Part shown: positions 35,640-46,989 of the stretch, in pieces | How the letters are laid out: every line of letters starts with the position of its first letter | How positions within the stretch are numbered: position 1 is the stretch's first letter | Assembly: GCA_964006375.1 (NCBI GenBank) | Contig: OZ023270.1 | Coordinates: 53,217,820-53,281,819, forward strand | Source of the DNA: Tillus elongatus | Lineage: Eukaryota; Arthropoda; Insecta; Coleoptera; Cleridae | DNA length: 64,000 bases | Direction of reading: 5' to 3' | Notes under the pieces: model-generated | What the model was told of the DNA's origin: nothing | What the model saw: the letters and a program-made list of their open reading frames with translations, nothing else | Databases searched by the model: none | Program-made: the position numbers and the translations under genes

Positions 35640-36860
35640 TAAGAACAGATCACGAGAACTGTGTTTGTGAACCCTCAGAAAATCATCATTGTCCTCTTCA
35701 CTAGAAAGAGAAGATTGGATAAATTAAAATCACCTACTCTTAGGGGGAAAACATTTCCAAGCAGGTGAAATATCTGGGATTACTCTGGATTAGACCATCA
35801 ACTGGAACATACAGCTGCTCTGGAAGTCCTAAATATCCCACATCTTTACATAAGACTGGACAGGACAGACCTATAGACATAAACAAGCGGCCGACAGCAT
35901 GCTGGAGGCAATCAGCATGTTAAGAACTGGACTCCTTGATGATATTGAAAGTCACGAGGTTCTGGGGATGATCTAAGATCTGATGCTTTACAAAGACCTG
36001 CAGCAATCTGTCATTCAAGAGTGTTCTTCCAGATATAGAGGACTGGAATCGGAGTAAAACAACTCTATTGAGAACAGATCACTGCTGGTAGACGGATGGC
36101 TTCAAAAACCAGTTAGGGGCAGGAGCCAGTGCATGCTGAGACAGCTTTAAGGCAAGAATATCATCTATCCTCTGCAAGCATGCAACCATTTACCAGCCAG
36201 AACCTGGTACAGCAGAACGATCTGGGCAGCAACAACAATGCGGGCAGATGTTGGATACTGAAGCATTCGGGCCTTTATGACAATGAAGCGGCTGACGCCC
36301 TTGCCAAGGAGGGTGCTGAAGCGAGCTGTACCGGACCAGAAACTGCCCTGGGCTTATCTTTATGCACAGCGAAATGCACTTTAAATACCTGGACAGATGC
36401 AAAGACTTCAACATGGCAAAACCTGCCAGGATTAGCTCAGTCTAAGGTTTTTATAAAGGGCACCTCAGAGATAAGGGCTAAAAAACTTATAGAGTTGAAC
36501 AGGCAACAGCTCAAAATTCTAGTTGGCATGTATACAGGACATTGTTGGCTGCATCACACCTGCACAGAATTGGGCTTGGACAAGAAGCTGAGCGTCAACT
36601 GTGTATGGAGAGTGGTGAAACAGCAGAGCATGTGTATGTTCCAGTCCGGCAGCAGACAGAATCTGGGACCTGTTTTTGGCAGGACCCAACTTACAACAAG
36701 AGATCTGGACAAACTTTGACCCTCAAAAATTGTCAACTTCTGTAAGAGGCTGAATTTGATGGATGAAATATAAAACAAGTAGGCATGAGCCACAATAGAC
36801 CTAAAGTCGTAGGGAGGGACTGCGATAGCCGACTCATTTTATAACCTAACCCAGTCTAAC
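35640..36860 (+). pseudogene. LINE family C relic: late RT, RNase H, C-terminal zinc region
   Basis: GC-richer block. At ~35755 the frame of KQVKYLGLLW corresponds to the RT thumb boundary. At 36250-36330 the RNase H end reads HSGLYDNEAADALAKEGAEA, with His and Asp of the fourth motif. Then come the linker KKLIELNRQQLKILVGMYTGHC and, in another frame, a cysteine/histidine motif (CMESGETAEHV, ~36604). The 3' UTR ends near 36860 with a aacctaaccc sequence. Many stops and shifts. It belongs to the same family as 8060-9382, whose C-terminal half it complements. Confidence 0.7.
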
Positions 36861-38128
36861 ATTCACATAGTAAACATAGTTTTTGGAGGCAGAGTAAAGT
36901 CAGTTGAATATTTTAAGGAATTAGAGGAAACGTCTAAACAACACTGTTTCTGCTAAGATGTTTAGGAAAGATTGTAGAAGATTTAAATTGAATTTATTCT
37001 AGATAAATTTTACACATAACTTGTCAATTTAAAGATTACGGTTGTGTTATGAAGAATGATGTGGTCACACACGGTGTACTTACACTGTTGGGAGATTGTC
37101 ATTGTTTATTTCTGCTTCTTTATTATAGATTTTTTTGTAAATCGTATATGTGCAGTGAACAAACAATATTAAATTACTTTTCCTAAATAGTTGACAGTCA
37201 TAAGTCATAATATTTTTCTCTTATTTGTTACATTTCTTACATCAAAATGATTTATTCAATTTGTGTTGTTTTCTTTACAATTGAAAAATAAAATACTTAA
37301 ATGGGTATTGTAAATGTCTGTCCAGTACATTTTTTTTAGTTTACTCATCCCCTTGATGACGCTAACTTTGTTGTGAATTGTATTGTGATGAATTGGGTTC
37401 TCCAATTTGTACTTATCAGTGCTCATCACAGTTTTCAATCTTCACTCACTCGAATGTTTGTCATTTAGAGTTGATTTATTATATTATGTGCCAAGTTTGA
37501 ACATGTGTTTTGTGTCCAAGTGTATTTAATTTCCTATCATTTCTGAGCCAGCACCAAACACATATATTACATTACTGCAGCTACTTTGAAAATCTCATAT
37601 ACGTCGCATTGGTTGAGTTTAGCATCATTCAACAACCATAGCCTATTGAAAAATAATAACATATTTTTATTGAAGAGTGTTTATTTGTCTTTCTACAATA
37701 TTGCAGTTTGCGCTAGACTATATAAATGGGTTCAAGTAATGAACACTGTATAGAGGACCTTATACGAATTAAAACAATAAGTGTATCCCATTCAACTGTT
37801 GTTATTTTTTTTACAGTAAGAACAATTCCCATTCATCAAGTTTAAGGCTAAGTATGGTACACATATGTGAAAGCACTATAGATAACATATCATTTGTTTT
37901 TGACAGAAATGTTTAATAACTTTGTATGTATTCCAAAAGAACACATTTCTTGGTTTTATTCTGTTTGTAAACTTGACAAACAACTGTGGGTCCACACTTG
38001 TTGTGGTGAATAAAATATTTCAGTGGTAATAACTTTACATAGTGAGATTTCTCACGTACTTTAGAGAGCTTGAAGCTTGATATCACAGCATGTTAAATAT
38101 AGTGGTAACTTTTATTTACCCCTTACCC

Positions 38129-38132
<4 letters not shown>
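36861..38132. other. unassigned interval with one dispersed repeat
   Basis: No gene. The segment 37316-37425 (tttactcatccccttgatga, gatgaattgggttctccaat) is the inverted counterpart of 41258-41365, a dispersed ~110-bp repeat. Confidence 0.5.

Positions 38133-38188
<56 letters not shown>
38133..38188. repeat. (TA)n microsatellite
   Basis: A 56-bp pure tract without HINE-like flanks. Confidence 0.97.
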
Positions 38189-38190
<2 letters not shown>

Positions 38191-38569
38191 TAAACGTATT
38201 ACAAACGAGTATCCGTTTATTGATAACATATCCAGTCTTTTGAGACTTATTTGGAGACATAGAGAGTTTGACAATTATCAAATAATGTGCCAATAATAAG
38301 AGTACATTGTTAGTGGGTCATTTAATACAACAACAAAAATAAATGTATAGCAATCCAAACTGTAGGGGAGAGTGTTCCACAGTCAAACAGTTTTTTTTTT
38401 GTTATTTTCTTATGCAATAGATATGATAGGCCTTAAAATATGGTTTCATTTATTTTTAAGCAAACAATATTTGGTTAAAACATGTGTATATCATATTCGG
38501 CGAGTTCACCAAGCGCCTGCAGCTGTCAAACTGAAGGGGAAAGTGTTCCACAGCAAAACAGTTTTTTTA

Positions 38570-38706
38570 GTGAATTTTTATTAAAAAAATTCACTAATAG
38601 AGAGGTATCGATGGTGAGACTTTGAAAAATGTTTTTCAACTGAGTGCGAACTAGGACCCCTAGAACCCATATCCGGAGTCAGTTTTAATTTTTATATTTT
38701 TATATG

Positions 38707-38804
<98 letters not shown>

Positions 38805-39274
38805 GTATCCATCTGATAACTCAAAAAATAAATAACCGATTTCGATGAAACTCGGCAAGTGCCTTTCTTTTATGAATGGCTTGGATGAGTTCGTTAGCCA
38901 GGAAAATCGGACAGGGTTTTCCGGGAAAATTTTAAGTTTTCTTTTGAAAAAAAATTTTTTTTTCGAAAATAACAAAGCTGTTTTAATGAAATTTACCGCA
39001 TATGTTGCCTTGTGAGAAACCTTACTATATACCAAAATTCAACTTTCCAAGTTTATAGAAAATTGAGTTATTTAAATTTTACGTTTTCTTTTGAAAAAAA
39101 AAAAATTCTCCGAAAATTACAGTTATTTTAATGAAATTTGGTGGATATATTGCCTTAGGAAAGACCTTACTACATACCAAAATTAAACTTTCTAAGTTTA
39201 TAGAAAATTGAGTTATTCAAATTTGAAGCATTTAATACAAAATCACTACCAGATCGTACTTGCTGCGTCCCGAA
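38570..39274 (+). mobile_element. HINE-like element copy C, short form
   Basis: A 705-bp copy from GTGAATTTTTATT, through the conserved head (cccctagaacccatatccgg), the (TA)n slot and the post-microsatellite block (ctcaaaaaataaataaccgatttcgatg), to the tail TGCTGCGTCCCGAA. TTTTTA lies on both sides (38564-38569, 39275-39280). Two tandem versions of a ~100-bp internal unit (acaaagctgttttaatgaaatttaccgc and acagttattttaatgaaatttggtgg) are visible. The hairpin stem is partly broken in this copy. Confidence 0.82.
38709..38799. repeat. (TA)n microsatellite
   Basis: A 91-bp tract in the microsatellite slot of HINE-like copy C. Confidence 0.97.
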
Positions 39275-39607
39275 TTTTTAAATTTTTTATATGCAAAAGA
39301 TATGATAGGCCTTAAAATAAGTTTTGGGTCACAAAATGGAACAATTATAAATTAAATAAAGTACAAATTATAACAAATTAAAGTAAATACGACATTTTTT
39401 TTAAATATGATTTTTATAATTATGTTTTACTGTTTTAAGTTAGTTATATTGTGAGTTGGACATAATGGTCCCTCCTTGTTTCACTGTAGAACCATAGTCC
39501 TCGTACTATGAAACAACATTTAACAGTTAGGAAAAAATAATATGTTATTAATAAAAATAATAAAACAACATTCTAGACTGAAATAAAACTGGAACTGAAA
39601 CTAGAAT

Positions 39608-39609
<2 letters not shown>

Positions 39610-39696
<87 letters not shown>
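39610..39696. repeat. (TA)n microsatellite
   Basis: An 87-bp pure tract, not within a recognisable HINE-like copy. Confidence 0.97.
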
Positions 39697-39699
<3 letters not shown>

Positions 39700-39833
39700 A
39701 ACTAAAGAAGTTTGGGTCCTCGTGATTAACATCGAGATATGTTATAGGACATCCTTTAGTATACCTCAATGTTGTTAAAGCTTATTTCATATTGAACTAA
39801 CCTTTTGCTTGGTTTTCCATGATTGTTTGGTTT

Positions 39834-40165
39834 CTACAGGATCGTTTTAATGACACTTTCAGCAATGGTTGAAATATCAGGCACTAGTGGCAAAACAAAA
39901 TTGTCAACTATTTTTGGATGCCTTCTATAGAAATTAATTTCTATGGCACCATTTTCATCTTTATTTCTTGTGACTTGTCCAATGTAATAAATGTTTTTCT
40001 TGATTTTTTCTTTAATTTTAAACTCTACTAGCACAAAATCGGTAACCTCTGGGGAGCACACAAGATCTTCAAAACCTCTTGGATCACATCAGGAATCCTG
40101 TCCTCCATTTCGGAGTAAATAAACAATACTTCTTTATCTTCCTTATCAGATGTTTGCGTTTAGTG
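39834..40165 (-). pseudogene. relic of an insect repeat-associated protein, C-terminal domain
   Basis: A minus-strand frame with SPEVTDFVLVEFKIKEKIKK, YYIGQVTRNKDENGAIEINF and a terminal VLPLVPDISTIAESVI. The pattern (VxVxF, YYVGxI, then a VxF strand and a final I-motif) resembles a small beta-barrel domain that I recall at the C-terminus of uncharacterised, often multi-copy insect proteins. An upstream acidic stretch (SDKEDKE, EMEDRIPDV) is frame-shifted. Function unknown; probably transposon-derived. Confidence 0.4.
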
Positions 40166-40194
40166 TTCCCAAAAGCTTTGATTGTTAGCTTTTA

Positions 40195-40323
40195 GTGAGT
40201 TTTCCCTTAAGAAAATTAACTAATAGAGAGGTAACAATGATGAGACTTTCGGATTTTTTTCAAATGAGCGTAAACTAGGGCCCCTAGAACCCATATCCAA
40301 AGTCTGTTTTAATTTTTATATGT

Positions 40324-40405
<82 letters not shown>
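40195..40405 (+). mobile_element. HINE-like element copy D, 5' head only
   Basis: Head GTGAGTTTTCCCTTAAG with adjacent partner AATTAACTAA, the conserved cccctagaacccatatcc, then (TA)n. Instead of the usual post-TA block, unrelated sequence follows (cccaaactggatggaaatg), so another element probably inserted at or recombined in the TA tract. Confidence 0.7.
40328..40405. repeat. (TA)n microsatellite
   Basis: A 78-bp tract in the microsatellite slot of copy D. Confidence 0.97.
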
Positions 40406-40408
<3 letters not shown>

Positions 40409-40689
40409 CCAAACTGGATGGAAATGTATTGCTCTCTCCATTATTATTAGAGATAGGGAGACGGTTAATTTAGCAAGGTTTTGTAGAATTTCATGCTCGT
40501 TCCAAATATGACTTGTATTTTGCCCTGCCTCTTTTCGTTTTCGAGTTATTTTGAAAAAACCAGAATTTATCGATTTTTTTTCTTCAATATCTAAGTAGGC
40601 GTTAATCTGACATGTCCAAGACTTGCACATTAACAGGATACTTTTTACAGAGTAATCTTTTTGTGCTATTCTCAACTTTGGATTGTCAT

Positions 40690-40810
40690 TTGTTTTTGAG
40701 CTAATAGAGAGGTAACAATGATGAGACTTTCGGAAATTTTTTTCAAATGAGCGTAAATTAGGGCCCCTAGAACCCATATCCAAAGTCCGTTTTAATTTTT
40801 ATATGTTCAC

Positions 40811-40885
<75 letters not shown>
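40690..40885 (+). mobile_element. HINE-like element copy D', head fragment
   Basis: Near-duplicate of copy D's head (ctaatagagaggtaacaatg, gggcccctagaacccatatc), missing its first ~30 bp and followed by (TA)n, at whose end the mariner-type element at 40884 begins. D and D' are more similar to each other than to other copies, suggesting local duplication. Confidence 0.7.
40814..40885. repeat. (TA)n microsatellite
   Basis: A 72-bp tract in copy D'. The end of the mariner-type element abuts it, as expected for an insertion targeted to TA. Confidence 0.97.
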
Positions 40886-40886
<1 letters not shown>

Positions 40887-41517
40887 TGGGTGCGCCAAAC
40901 TCGATGGCCTATTAGAAGTATCTAGAGGACGAGAAAAAGTAGCAATTTGAAAGTAACGTTATGTTTATATAAAGCTGTGATCTTCATTTAAACAATATTC
41001 TTACCAACCGGTGTTGCCAGGTCCTCTCTTATCAAATACCAACTCTGATTATTCTAATAGAACACCCTATATATTATGACAGTTTTAGATTCCACGGAAT
41101 ATTCTGGATCTTTTTTATACAACCTTCTTTCACTTATCTTCAATCTTCAATAAAAATTGTTTTTTAAGAAATTTGGCAACTAGCATCTCTTAATAAAAAA
41201 ATGTTTTCTTCTCAACCAGCATAGCTGGAGGCCTGATTTTTCGGTGGTTGTTCCTTATAAGTACAATTTGGAGAACCCAATTCATCACAATACAGTTTTC
41301 TGACCCGACAATCGTTTCGCTAACAAAGTTAGCGTAATCAAGGGAATGAGTAAACTAAAAACTTTTTAGTTTTTAGTTTAGTTTAGTTTATATGGCATAT
41401 TCTTCTGCATATCTTCATGCGTTAATTTATTCTGCTGAAGAAAGATTTGGGAATATCTTACAAATCGATAGACAGGATTCTGCATACCCATAACTATAAA
41501 TTTGTGACACTTCAAGC

Positions 41518-42295
41518 CAGTGCTGGCCTTAACCACCCAGGCGCCCCGGGCGAGTCAATCATTTGGCGCCCTTTATTATATGATAATGATATAATACTTA
41601 TGTATAATTATATATTAAAATAATAAAAGAAGTTAATTGGGTAGCACATTTGTTTTAAATTTAAGATAACTCTAAGCTTGTCTGGCAGTTGGTTGAACTC
41701 GAAACGTGTTAAAACTTTACCTTTCTAGCTTTTTTGTCAACAAATTCTCTAATAAGACAAGCAAAATCTAGGTTTTCTGCAACTTGATTTTCCATGGATA
41801 GTGAGGCCAAACTGGTCAAACTGGTTTGAGACATTGTAGACTGCAAGTAGGTTTCTATCAATTTCAGTTTGGCTGTCACTGGCATTGTTAACAGAATACA
41901 CAACGATATCCAGGTGTTGGGATATAAATCTTGAAGGTTATGCTTCTTGATAAAGTTTAAGGCTTCAATAGGCGTTGCTTGACTGTCTTCAAAATAATAG
42001 TGCAGGCGTAAAATTTCACCGCACAACAAATTGCCATTGATATCTGATTTCAAGTTGACGGTTAACTGTTCCTGTAATTTAGCACAATGTTTTAATAATT
42101 ATTCTTTATTTTGATTCTTTTTTATTTTAAACAAGAAACTCCATGTCGTAGAAAAATCTTGCATCTCTTCAAATCTTTCCTTTATAGATATAAGCACAGT
42201 ATCCAAAAGAGCATCAAAAAATTCGCGGCGCTCCTGTGCTCCGGCACCTTGGGCGACCGACCTCCACAACACCCCCCCCCCCCAAGCCGGCGCTG
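41518..42295 (-). mobile_element. hAT transposon, internally deleted, with exact target duplication
   Basis: A 778-bp element with terminal inverted repeats CAGTGCTGGCCTTAA and the inverse of CCAAGCCGGCGCTG, flanked by a perfect 8-bp duplication CTTCAAGC (41510-41517, 42296-42303). Sub-terminal GGCGCCC-rich sequences occur at both ends. It retains only the C-terminal quarter of a hAT transposase. It is a guest of the mariner-type element at 40884. Confidence 0.93.
41709..42235 (-). pseudogene. hAT transposase C-terminal part
   Basis: Two segments read on the minus strand. The first (about 42235-42105) has FFDALLDTVLISIKERFEEM, the mid-core of ZMYM1-like hAT proteins, running into FLFKIKKN. 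The second (42053-41709) has ILRLHYYF, TPIEALNFI, LYPNTWISLCILLTMPVT, then KLKLIETYLQSTMSQT and FACLIREFVDKKARK, the dimerisation domain. Between MPVT and KLKLIE the usual Ser/Glu/Arg-rich signature (ERSFS) is missing, a short internal deletion. The N-terminal finger and most of the catalytic core are gone, so it could only have moved with help in trans. Confidence 0.82.
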
Positions 42296-42305
42296 CTTCA
42301 AGCAA

Positions 42306-42975
42306 TCGACCTAATTATCTCTCAAAGCATATTGAATTCTGCGAAATGATTTTTATTTGTACACGAAAAGATCCGAATTTTCTGAAAAAATTTATTTGGA
42401 TCGATGAAATTAAATGTACCAGGAAAGGCATGCATATTTAACAGAAGAAATTCACATTATTGGGCTGCAGAAAATCCTCACTTTGTTAAAGAAAGGGGAT
42501 TTTAACAAAATTAGGTTTTAATGTATTTTGTTTATTGATGAACAATAAAATAAAATTTTGTTCTATGATGAGAATCTAAATTCTGAGAAATATCTTGAAA
42601 TATTAGGACCACAGTATCTGACTTTCTTGACGAATTGTATCTTGAAATACTGCGAGATTGTTGGTATCAACTAGCTGACTGCATAAATGAAATTACCAAT
42701 TAACTGTCGGAGATGTTCCAAGATCGTTGGATTCGTTGATCAGGTCCATGGGTTTGACACCCAAGGTGTCCAGACTTTACCCCCACTCGATTTTTATCTG
42801 TGGGGAAGAATTAAACAACTTGTTTACCTTACCCCCATTTGAGGGTAAGGGTAAGGAAGAACTTCAAAATCGAGTTAGAGAAACACTCCTGTCTTTAGAG
42901 GCCTGTGAGATACAAGCAGCAACAACCACGTGCAGAAACAAATTCTTGAATGTTTGAGAGTTAGTGGAGGACGTT
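42306..42975 (+). pseudogene. mariner-like transposase relic
   Basis: Sense-strand remnant in several frames. IEFCEMIF opens the core, followed by KKFIWIDEIKCTRKG (first catalytic Asp context), WAAENPHFVKERG, and (from about 42540) LMNNKIKF, NSEKYLEILGPQ, then a block with the third catalytic motif CPDFTPTRFLS near 42770. The C-terminus has EELQNRVRETLLSLE and a GGRFEQ-type end near 42970. The N-terminal DNA-binding part is absent: the hAT element sits directly before it, so it may have replaced or split it. Same transposase type as at 31424 and 58950. Confidence 0.7.
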
Positions 42976-43175
42976 TCGAACAATTTAGTTATTAAGTCTT
43001 TCCTTTTGTTATGTTTATTTCTTGTTATTTTATTTTAAAGTGTTAAAAATTGTTTGAGGCGCTACAAATAATCTAGATATTGATTTTTTGATTTATTGTT
43101 ATTTTTTTCTTTATTCTAGAATCGTAATTTATTACTTTATTGTAGATTGCTAAGTTATTGCTACCTGTATTATTA

Positions 43176-43294
43176 GTAAATTTTCTTTAAAAAATTCACT
43201 AATGAGAAGGTCCCGACTTTAAATTTTGAAAAAATTTCTTCAAATGAGCGCAAACTAGGCCCTCTAGACTGCATATCCGGGGTCAGTTTCAAAT

Positions 43295-43368
<74 letters not shown>

Positions 43369-44532
43369 TGAGTACCTTCCTTTTGCAAATGGATTGGATA
43401 AGTTCGTTAACCAGGAAAATCGGTCCAGGTTTTCCTGGAAAGTTTTATGTTTTCTTTAGTAAAAAAATAAAAAAATTATATCTGTGGAAATAACAAAGTA
43501 AGGGTAATCAAATTTCGTACGCGTGTTTGTATTATAAAGAGTGAACCATGTATCAAAATGTAGGTCTGTAAGTTTAAAGACAAAAAAGCTATGGGCATAG
43601 AAAAAAAAATTGGGGTTTTCCTCAAAATGTCAAAGTCACGATTTAAAACGTCTACGTTGGCAACATTTAGGCAAAGAACCTAAAAAAATACAGATCATGT
43701 AAAGAAAATGTCGCAAGAAGAGTGTTCTGCAAACCCTTAAGTTTCAGCTTCAACCGTCATTGTCCTTCATTTTACTAAAATATTTACAGAAAGTTCATTT
43801 CAAATAGACCCTTTCTCTGATGCTTTGGCGGTAGTTTTAGTTCAGTTTGTGGTTTAACAGTCTATAATTTTTAGCTAGTTTTCGTAGAAAAATTCGTTAA
43901 TGAGACCGCGACTTTTGAATTTTAAAAATATTTCTTCAAATGAGCGCAAACTAGGCCCCTTAGAATCCATATCCGGGTTTACATTCAGTTTTTATCTCTT
44001 AATATATATACAGGCTGTAAAGCTCAATATAACTTTATTATACAAGATATGAGAAAAAATTCTATACGTTAATTATAGAGTGTCTCGAGCTGTATCTTAT
44101 AAAATTATTTTGACAATCACAGGCTGGCCCATAAGTCGTTGGTGATCCCTACAAATTTTTTTTGAACCCTTATTGCATTTTTGCATTTTTTACCGAAATA
44201 TGATGCAAAAAAAATCGAGACGCAGTAAGTGCGTTTTGGTAGCAAATTTTTATTAAATGCTTCAAATTTCAATAACTCAAATTTGCTAATAACCTAAGGT
44301 TTGTTGGCTAGGAAATCAGTTTTCTCGGAAACATTTTAAGTTTATTTTCAGAAACTTTTTCTACATTTTCAAACAATAAGTTTGTAAAATATGGTACATT
44401 GTTTCTACAAAATAGGCTATACCAGTAACCAGATTGATGCCTGCTTCTATGCTTCTATTAGAGAGACATACTTGCTATTAAAAGTATTTTTATGAAAATT
44501 CACTTTCCATAATGCACTTGCTGCATCCAGAC
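43176..44532 (+). mobile_element. HINE-like element copy E
   Basis: A 1,357-bp copy from GTAAATTTTCTTTAAAAAAT to ATAATGCACTTGCTGCATCC-AGAC before TTTTA. It has a (TA)n slot, the post-TA block, an internal second head (43885-43990: ttcgttaatgagaccgcgac, aatccatatccggg), and an internal inverted 3' end (44219-44250). Its terminal hairpin carries a compensated base change (ATGCA/TGCAT against ACGCA/TGCGT). Confidence 0.82.
43299..43365. repeat. (TA)n microsatellite
   Basis: A 67-bp tract in the microsatellite slot of copy E. Confidence 0.97.
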
Positions 44533-44664
44533 GTTTTAATTTTAAAGTCGTATCATATTCAACACGTAAATAAAACAACTTTTTTGCATGAATTAATCAA
44601 ATAAATAGTTGTTTCTTGCTTGCTACTTGCATTATTCTGTTTTCTGCTAATAAGTCTGAAACCG

Positions 44665-45280
44665 AGGTATAACATCACATTATACTTTAAGATAGAATTA
44701 GCTGATTCTTCGGGTTTCACTATAAAATACAGGGTGTTCCATTGAAAATTTCCGCATAACTTGCTTTTTAATGTTCTACAGAAAGTCTATTATATTGTGG
44801 ACATCCTCTGTATGCATCAAGGTATAACATCACATTATACTTTAAGATAGAATTAGCTGATTCTTCGGGTTTCACTATAAAATACAGGGTGTTCCATTGA
44901 AAATTTCCTCATAACTTGCTTTTTAATGCTCTACAGAAAGTCTATTATATTGTGGACATCCTCTGTATGCATCAAGGTATAACATCACATTATACTTTAA
45001 AATAGAATTAGCTGATTCTTTGGGTTTCACTATAAAATACAGGGTGTTCCATTGAAAATTTCCTCATAACTTGCTTTTTAATGTTCTACAGAAAGTATTA
45101 TATTGTGGACATCCACTGTATGCATCAAGGTATAACATCACATTATACTTTAAGATAGAATTAGCTGATTCTTCGGGTTTCACTATAAAATACAGGGTGT
45201 TCCATTGAAAATTTCTGCATAACTTGCTTTTTAATGTTCTACAGAAAGTCTATTATATTGTGGACATCCTCTGTATGCAT
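44665..45280. repeat. four-copy ~155-bp tandem array
   Basis: Units start with aggtataacatcacattata at 44665, 44820, 44975 and 45128, nearly identical. Unit lengths are 155, 155, 153 and ~153; the third lost two bases in gaaagtctattat. Each contains TACAGGGTGTTCCATTGAAA, which looks like the end of a Tc1/mariner-type element. The array lies just inside the right arm of the mariner-type element, and the last unit runs into that arm. Confidence 0.93.
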
Positions 45281-45819
45281 AATTCGCATTACATTTTATG
45301 ATATAGCAACATAATAAGGAACAACCACCGAAAAATCAGGCCTCCAGTTACGCTGGTTGAAAAGAAAACATTTTTTTTTATTAAGAGATGCTAGTTTCCA
45401 AATTTCTCAACGGCTCAAAATAAGTGAAAGATAGGTTCTACAAAAAAGTTTCAGAATGTTCCGTGAAATCTAAAACTGTCATAATATATAGGGTGTTTTA
45501 ATTAAAAAAATCAGAGTTTATATTTGGTAAGAGAGGATTTGGCAACACCACATTGTTAAAAATATTTTTCATATGAAGATCACAGCTTTTGTATTTACAA
45601 TGCGATTTTTTTAACGATATGTTAAAAGATAGAACCTGTAAAAATTGTTTCGTATGCCATTCGATTACGCCCCACTAAAACTATTTTCATTTGTCAAAAA
45701 TTATAAAAAAGGTTTATGGTTAATTTTAGTAAAAAAATAAGTACGTCACTGGATTCGCCATTTTTCACAACTGTTAACCACCAAATTTCATAAAACAATA
45801 ACTATTGTATGTAGCCGAG

Positions 45820-45935
45820 TGATAACTCAAAAAATACTCAACTTATTTGTACGAAACATGGCACATATTTTCATTTTGTCAAGACCGCGGACGAGTTCGT
45901 AAATCAGCTATAATGGACATTTTTTTCCAAAAATA
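45820..45935 (+). repeat. diverged HINE-like post-microsatellite block
   Basis: gataactcaaaaaatactca, then a cggacgagttcgtaaatcag stretch, aligns loosely with the block after (TA)n in other copies (cgataactcaaaaaataatg ... ggataagttcgttagccagg). Old relic. Confidence 0.45.
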
Positions 45936-46379
45936 TACAAAAATATTTTTGAAAGTATTAGAGTACCTGGAATGAGGCTTTACATATTGCTAGAAATGGT
46001 GTTAATATACCTATGTTGTGATTTTTAAGTAATATTGTTCACAAAATTTGGAGTTTTTTCCAAATTAAAAATAAAATCTGAAAGACATGAATTGAAAAGA
46101 CTTAAGCAGTTAAAGTCCCATGCCTGACAAAGATGAGTAGTTGGCTGCCATGCGTAGATTGATACATACTCGAGGAACAAACAAAACAAATAACACGGGT
46201 AAAACATACTACCCGAACTAGCGATCGAGAAATTTCGGCCACTGAAATCCCGAAAACTGTTGTCAACACCATTCCATTATGTGAAAGTACATCCAGCCCA
46301 CAGGAGTCAAACACATTAGGGATGGTGGCATTATTATCAGATGCGAGAATCAAGAAAATTTTACAGAACTTAAAACTTT

Positions 46380-46936
46380 GATGGATGCCAAACTCTCAGC
46401 AGATTATGTGGCTCAGGAGATGAATGATGTTAAGCCGAAGATCAGGATAGTGAGCATGTCCAAAAACTCTCCAGTGATAGGCTAAATATTTAATAGGTCA
46501 GAATGGTCACCTTTTTGCTTTGTCTGAAGTTTGTAATATTACTAAAATCTGGCCTTTAAAACATAAATCTCATGTTTTTCAAGCAGAGTTTACCTTGGAT
46601 CCTGTAGTTCAATTAATTAGTGCAAGTCATCTACTGGTCACCTTAGACTCTTGTACAATATATGATGCTGTAGAGGTTCTACATTGCTACAAATGTAATT
46701 CATTTCATCATACAGCTTCAAAGTGTTCATCAGTCGACATCATTGGCCTTAGGTGTAGTGCTATCCATGAGATCAAAGCGGGTAAGAACGTATCCTTATC
46801 ATTTATCAACTGCTCGAACTATAACAAAAAGCAAAATACTTCACTGTACACTGGGCACTCCGCATGGGATTATAATACATTTTCATCTTATAAGCAGGCA
46901 TTATCTAAATTTAAGTCAGACCTTTTTTCATTGTAG
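46380..46936 (+). pseudogene. LINE ORF1, gag-like with CCHC knuckle
   Basis: RNA-binding ORF1 of jockey-type LINEs. Upstream frame: MDAKLSADYVAQEMNDVKPK then stops (46480). The open part from 46520 has IWPLKHKSHVFQAEF and the zinc knuckle CYKCNSFHHTASKC (C-x2-C-x5-H-x4-C spacing), followed by a second, changed Cys/His region (RCSAIHE). Confidence 0.7.
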
Positions 46937-46989
46937 CAACCATAACCAGGTGTTGGTGCGGTGCCTTCTGTGGGTGATGGACGTCGTCG

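Larger units (their letters stand above)
40884..45677 (+). mobile_element. mariner-type transposon with long inverted repeats, heavily nested
   Basis: Left arm 40884-41260 and right arm 45309-45677 are inverted copies. The pairs include acaccctatatattatgaca with its inverse at ~45480, and the loop-proximal aggcctgatttttcggtggt with its inverse at ~45325. The termini tactgggtgcgcc and its diverged inverse are near TA. Between the arms lie a transposase relic (42306-42975), a hAT remnant (41518-42295), a HINE-like copy (43176-44532) and a 155-bp tandem array (44665-45280). Without these guests the element would be roughly 2 kb, a normal size. Confidence 0.75.

Noticed and set aside
44665..45280. 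CRISPR-like array
   Set aside because: Units are contiguous 155-bp repeats with no spacers, in a eukaryotic transposon.
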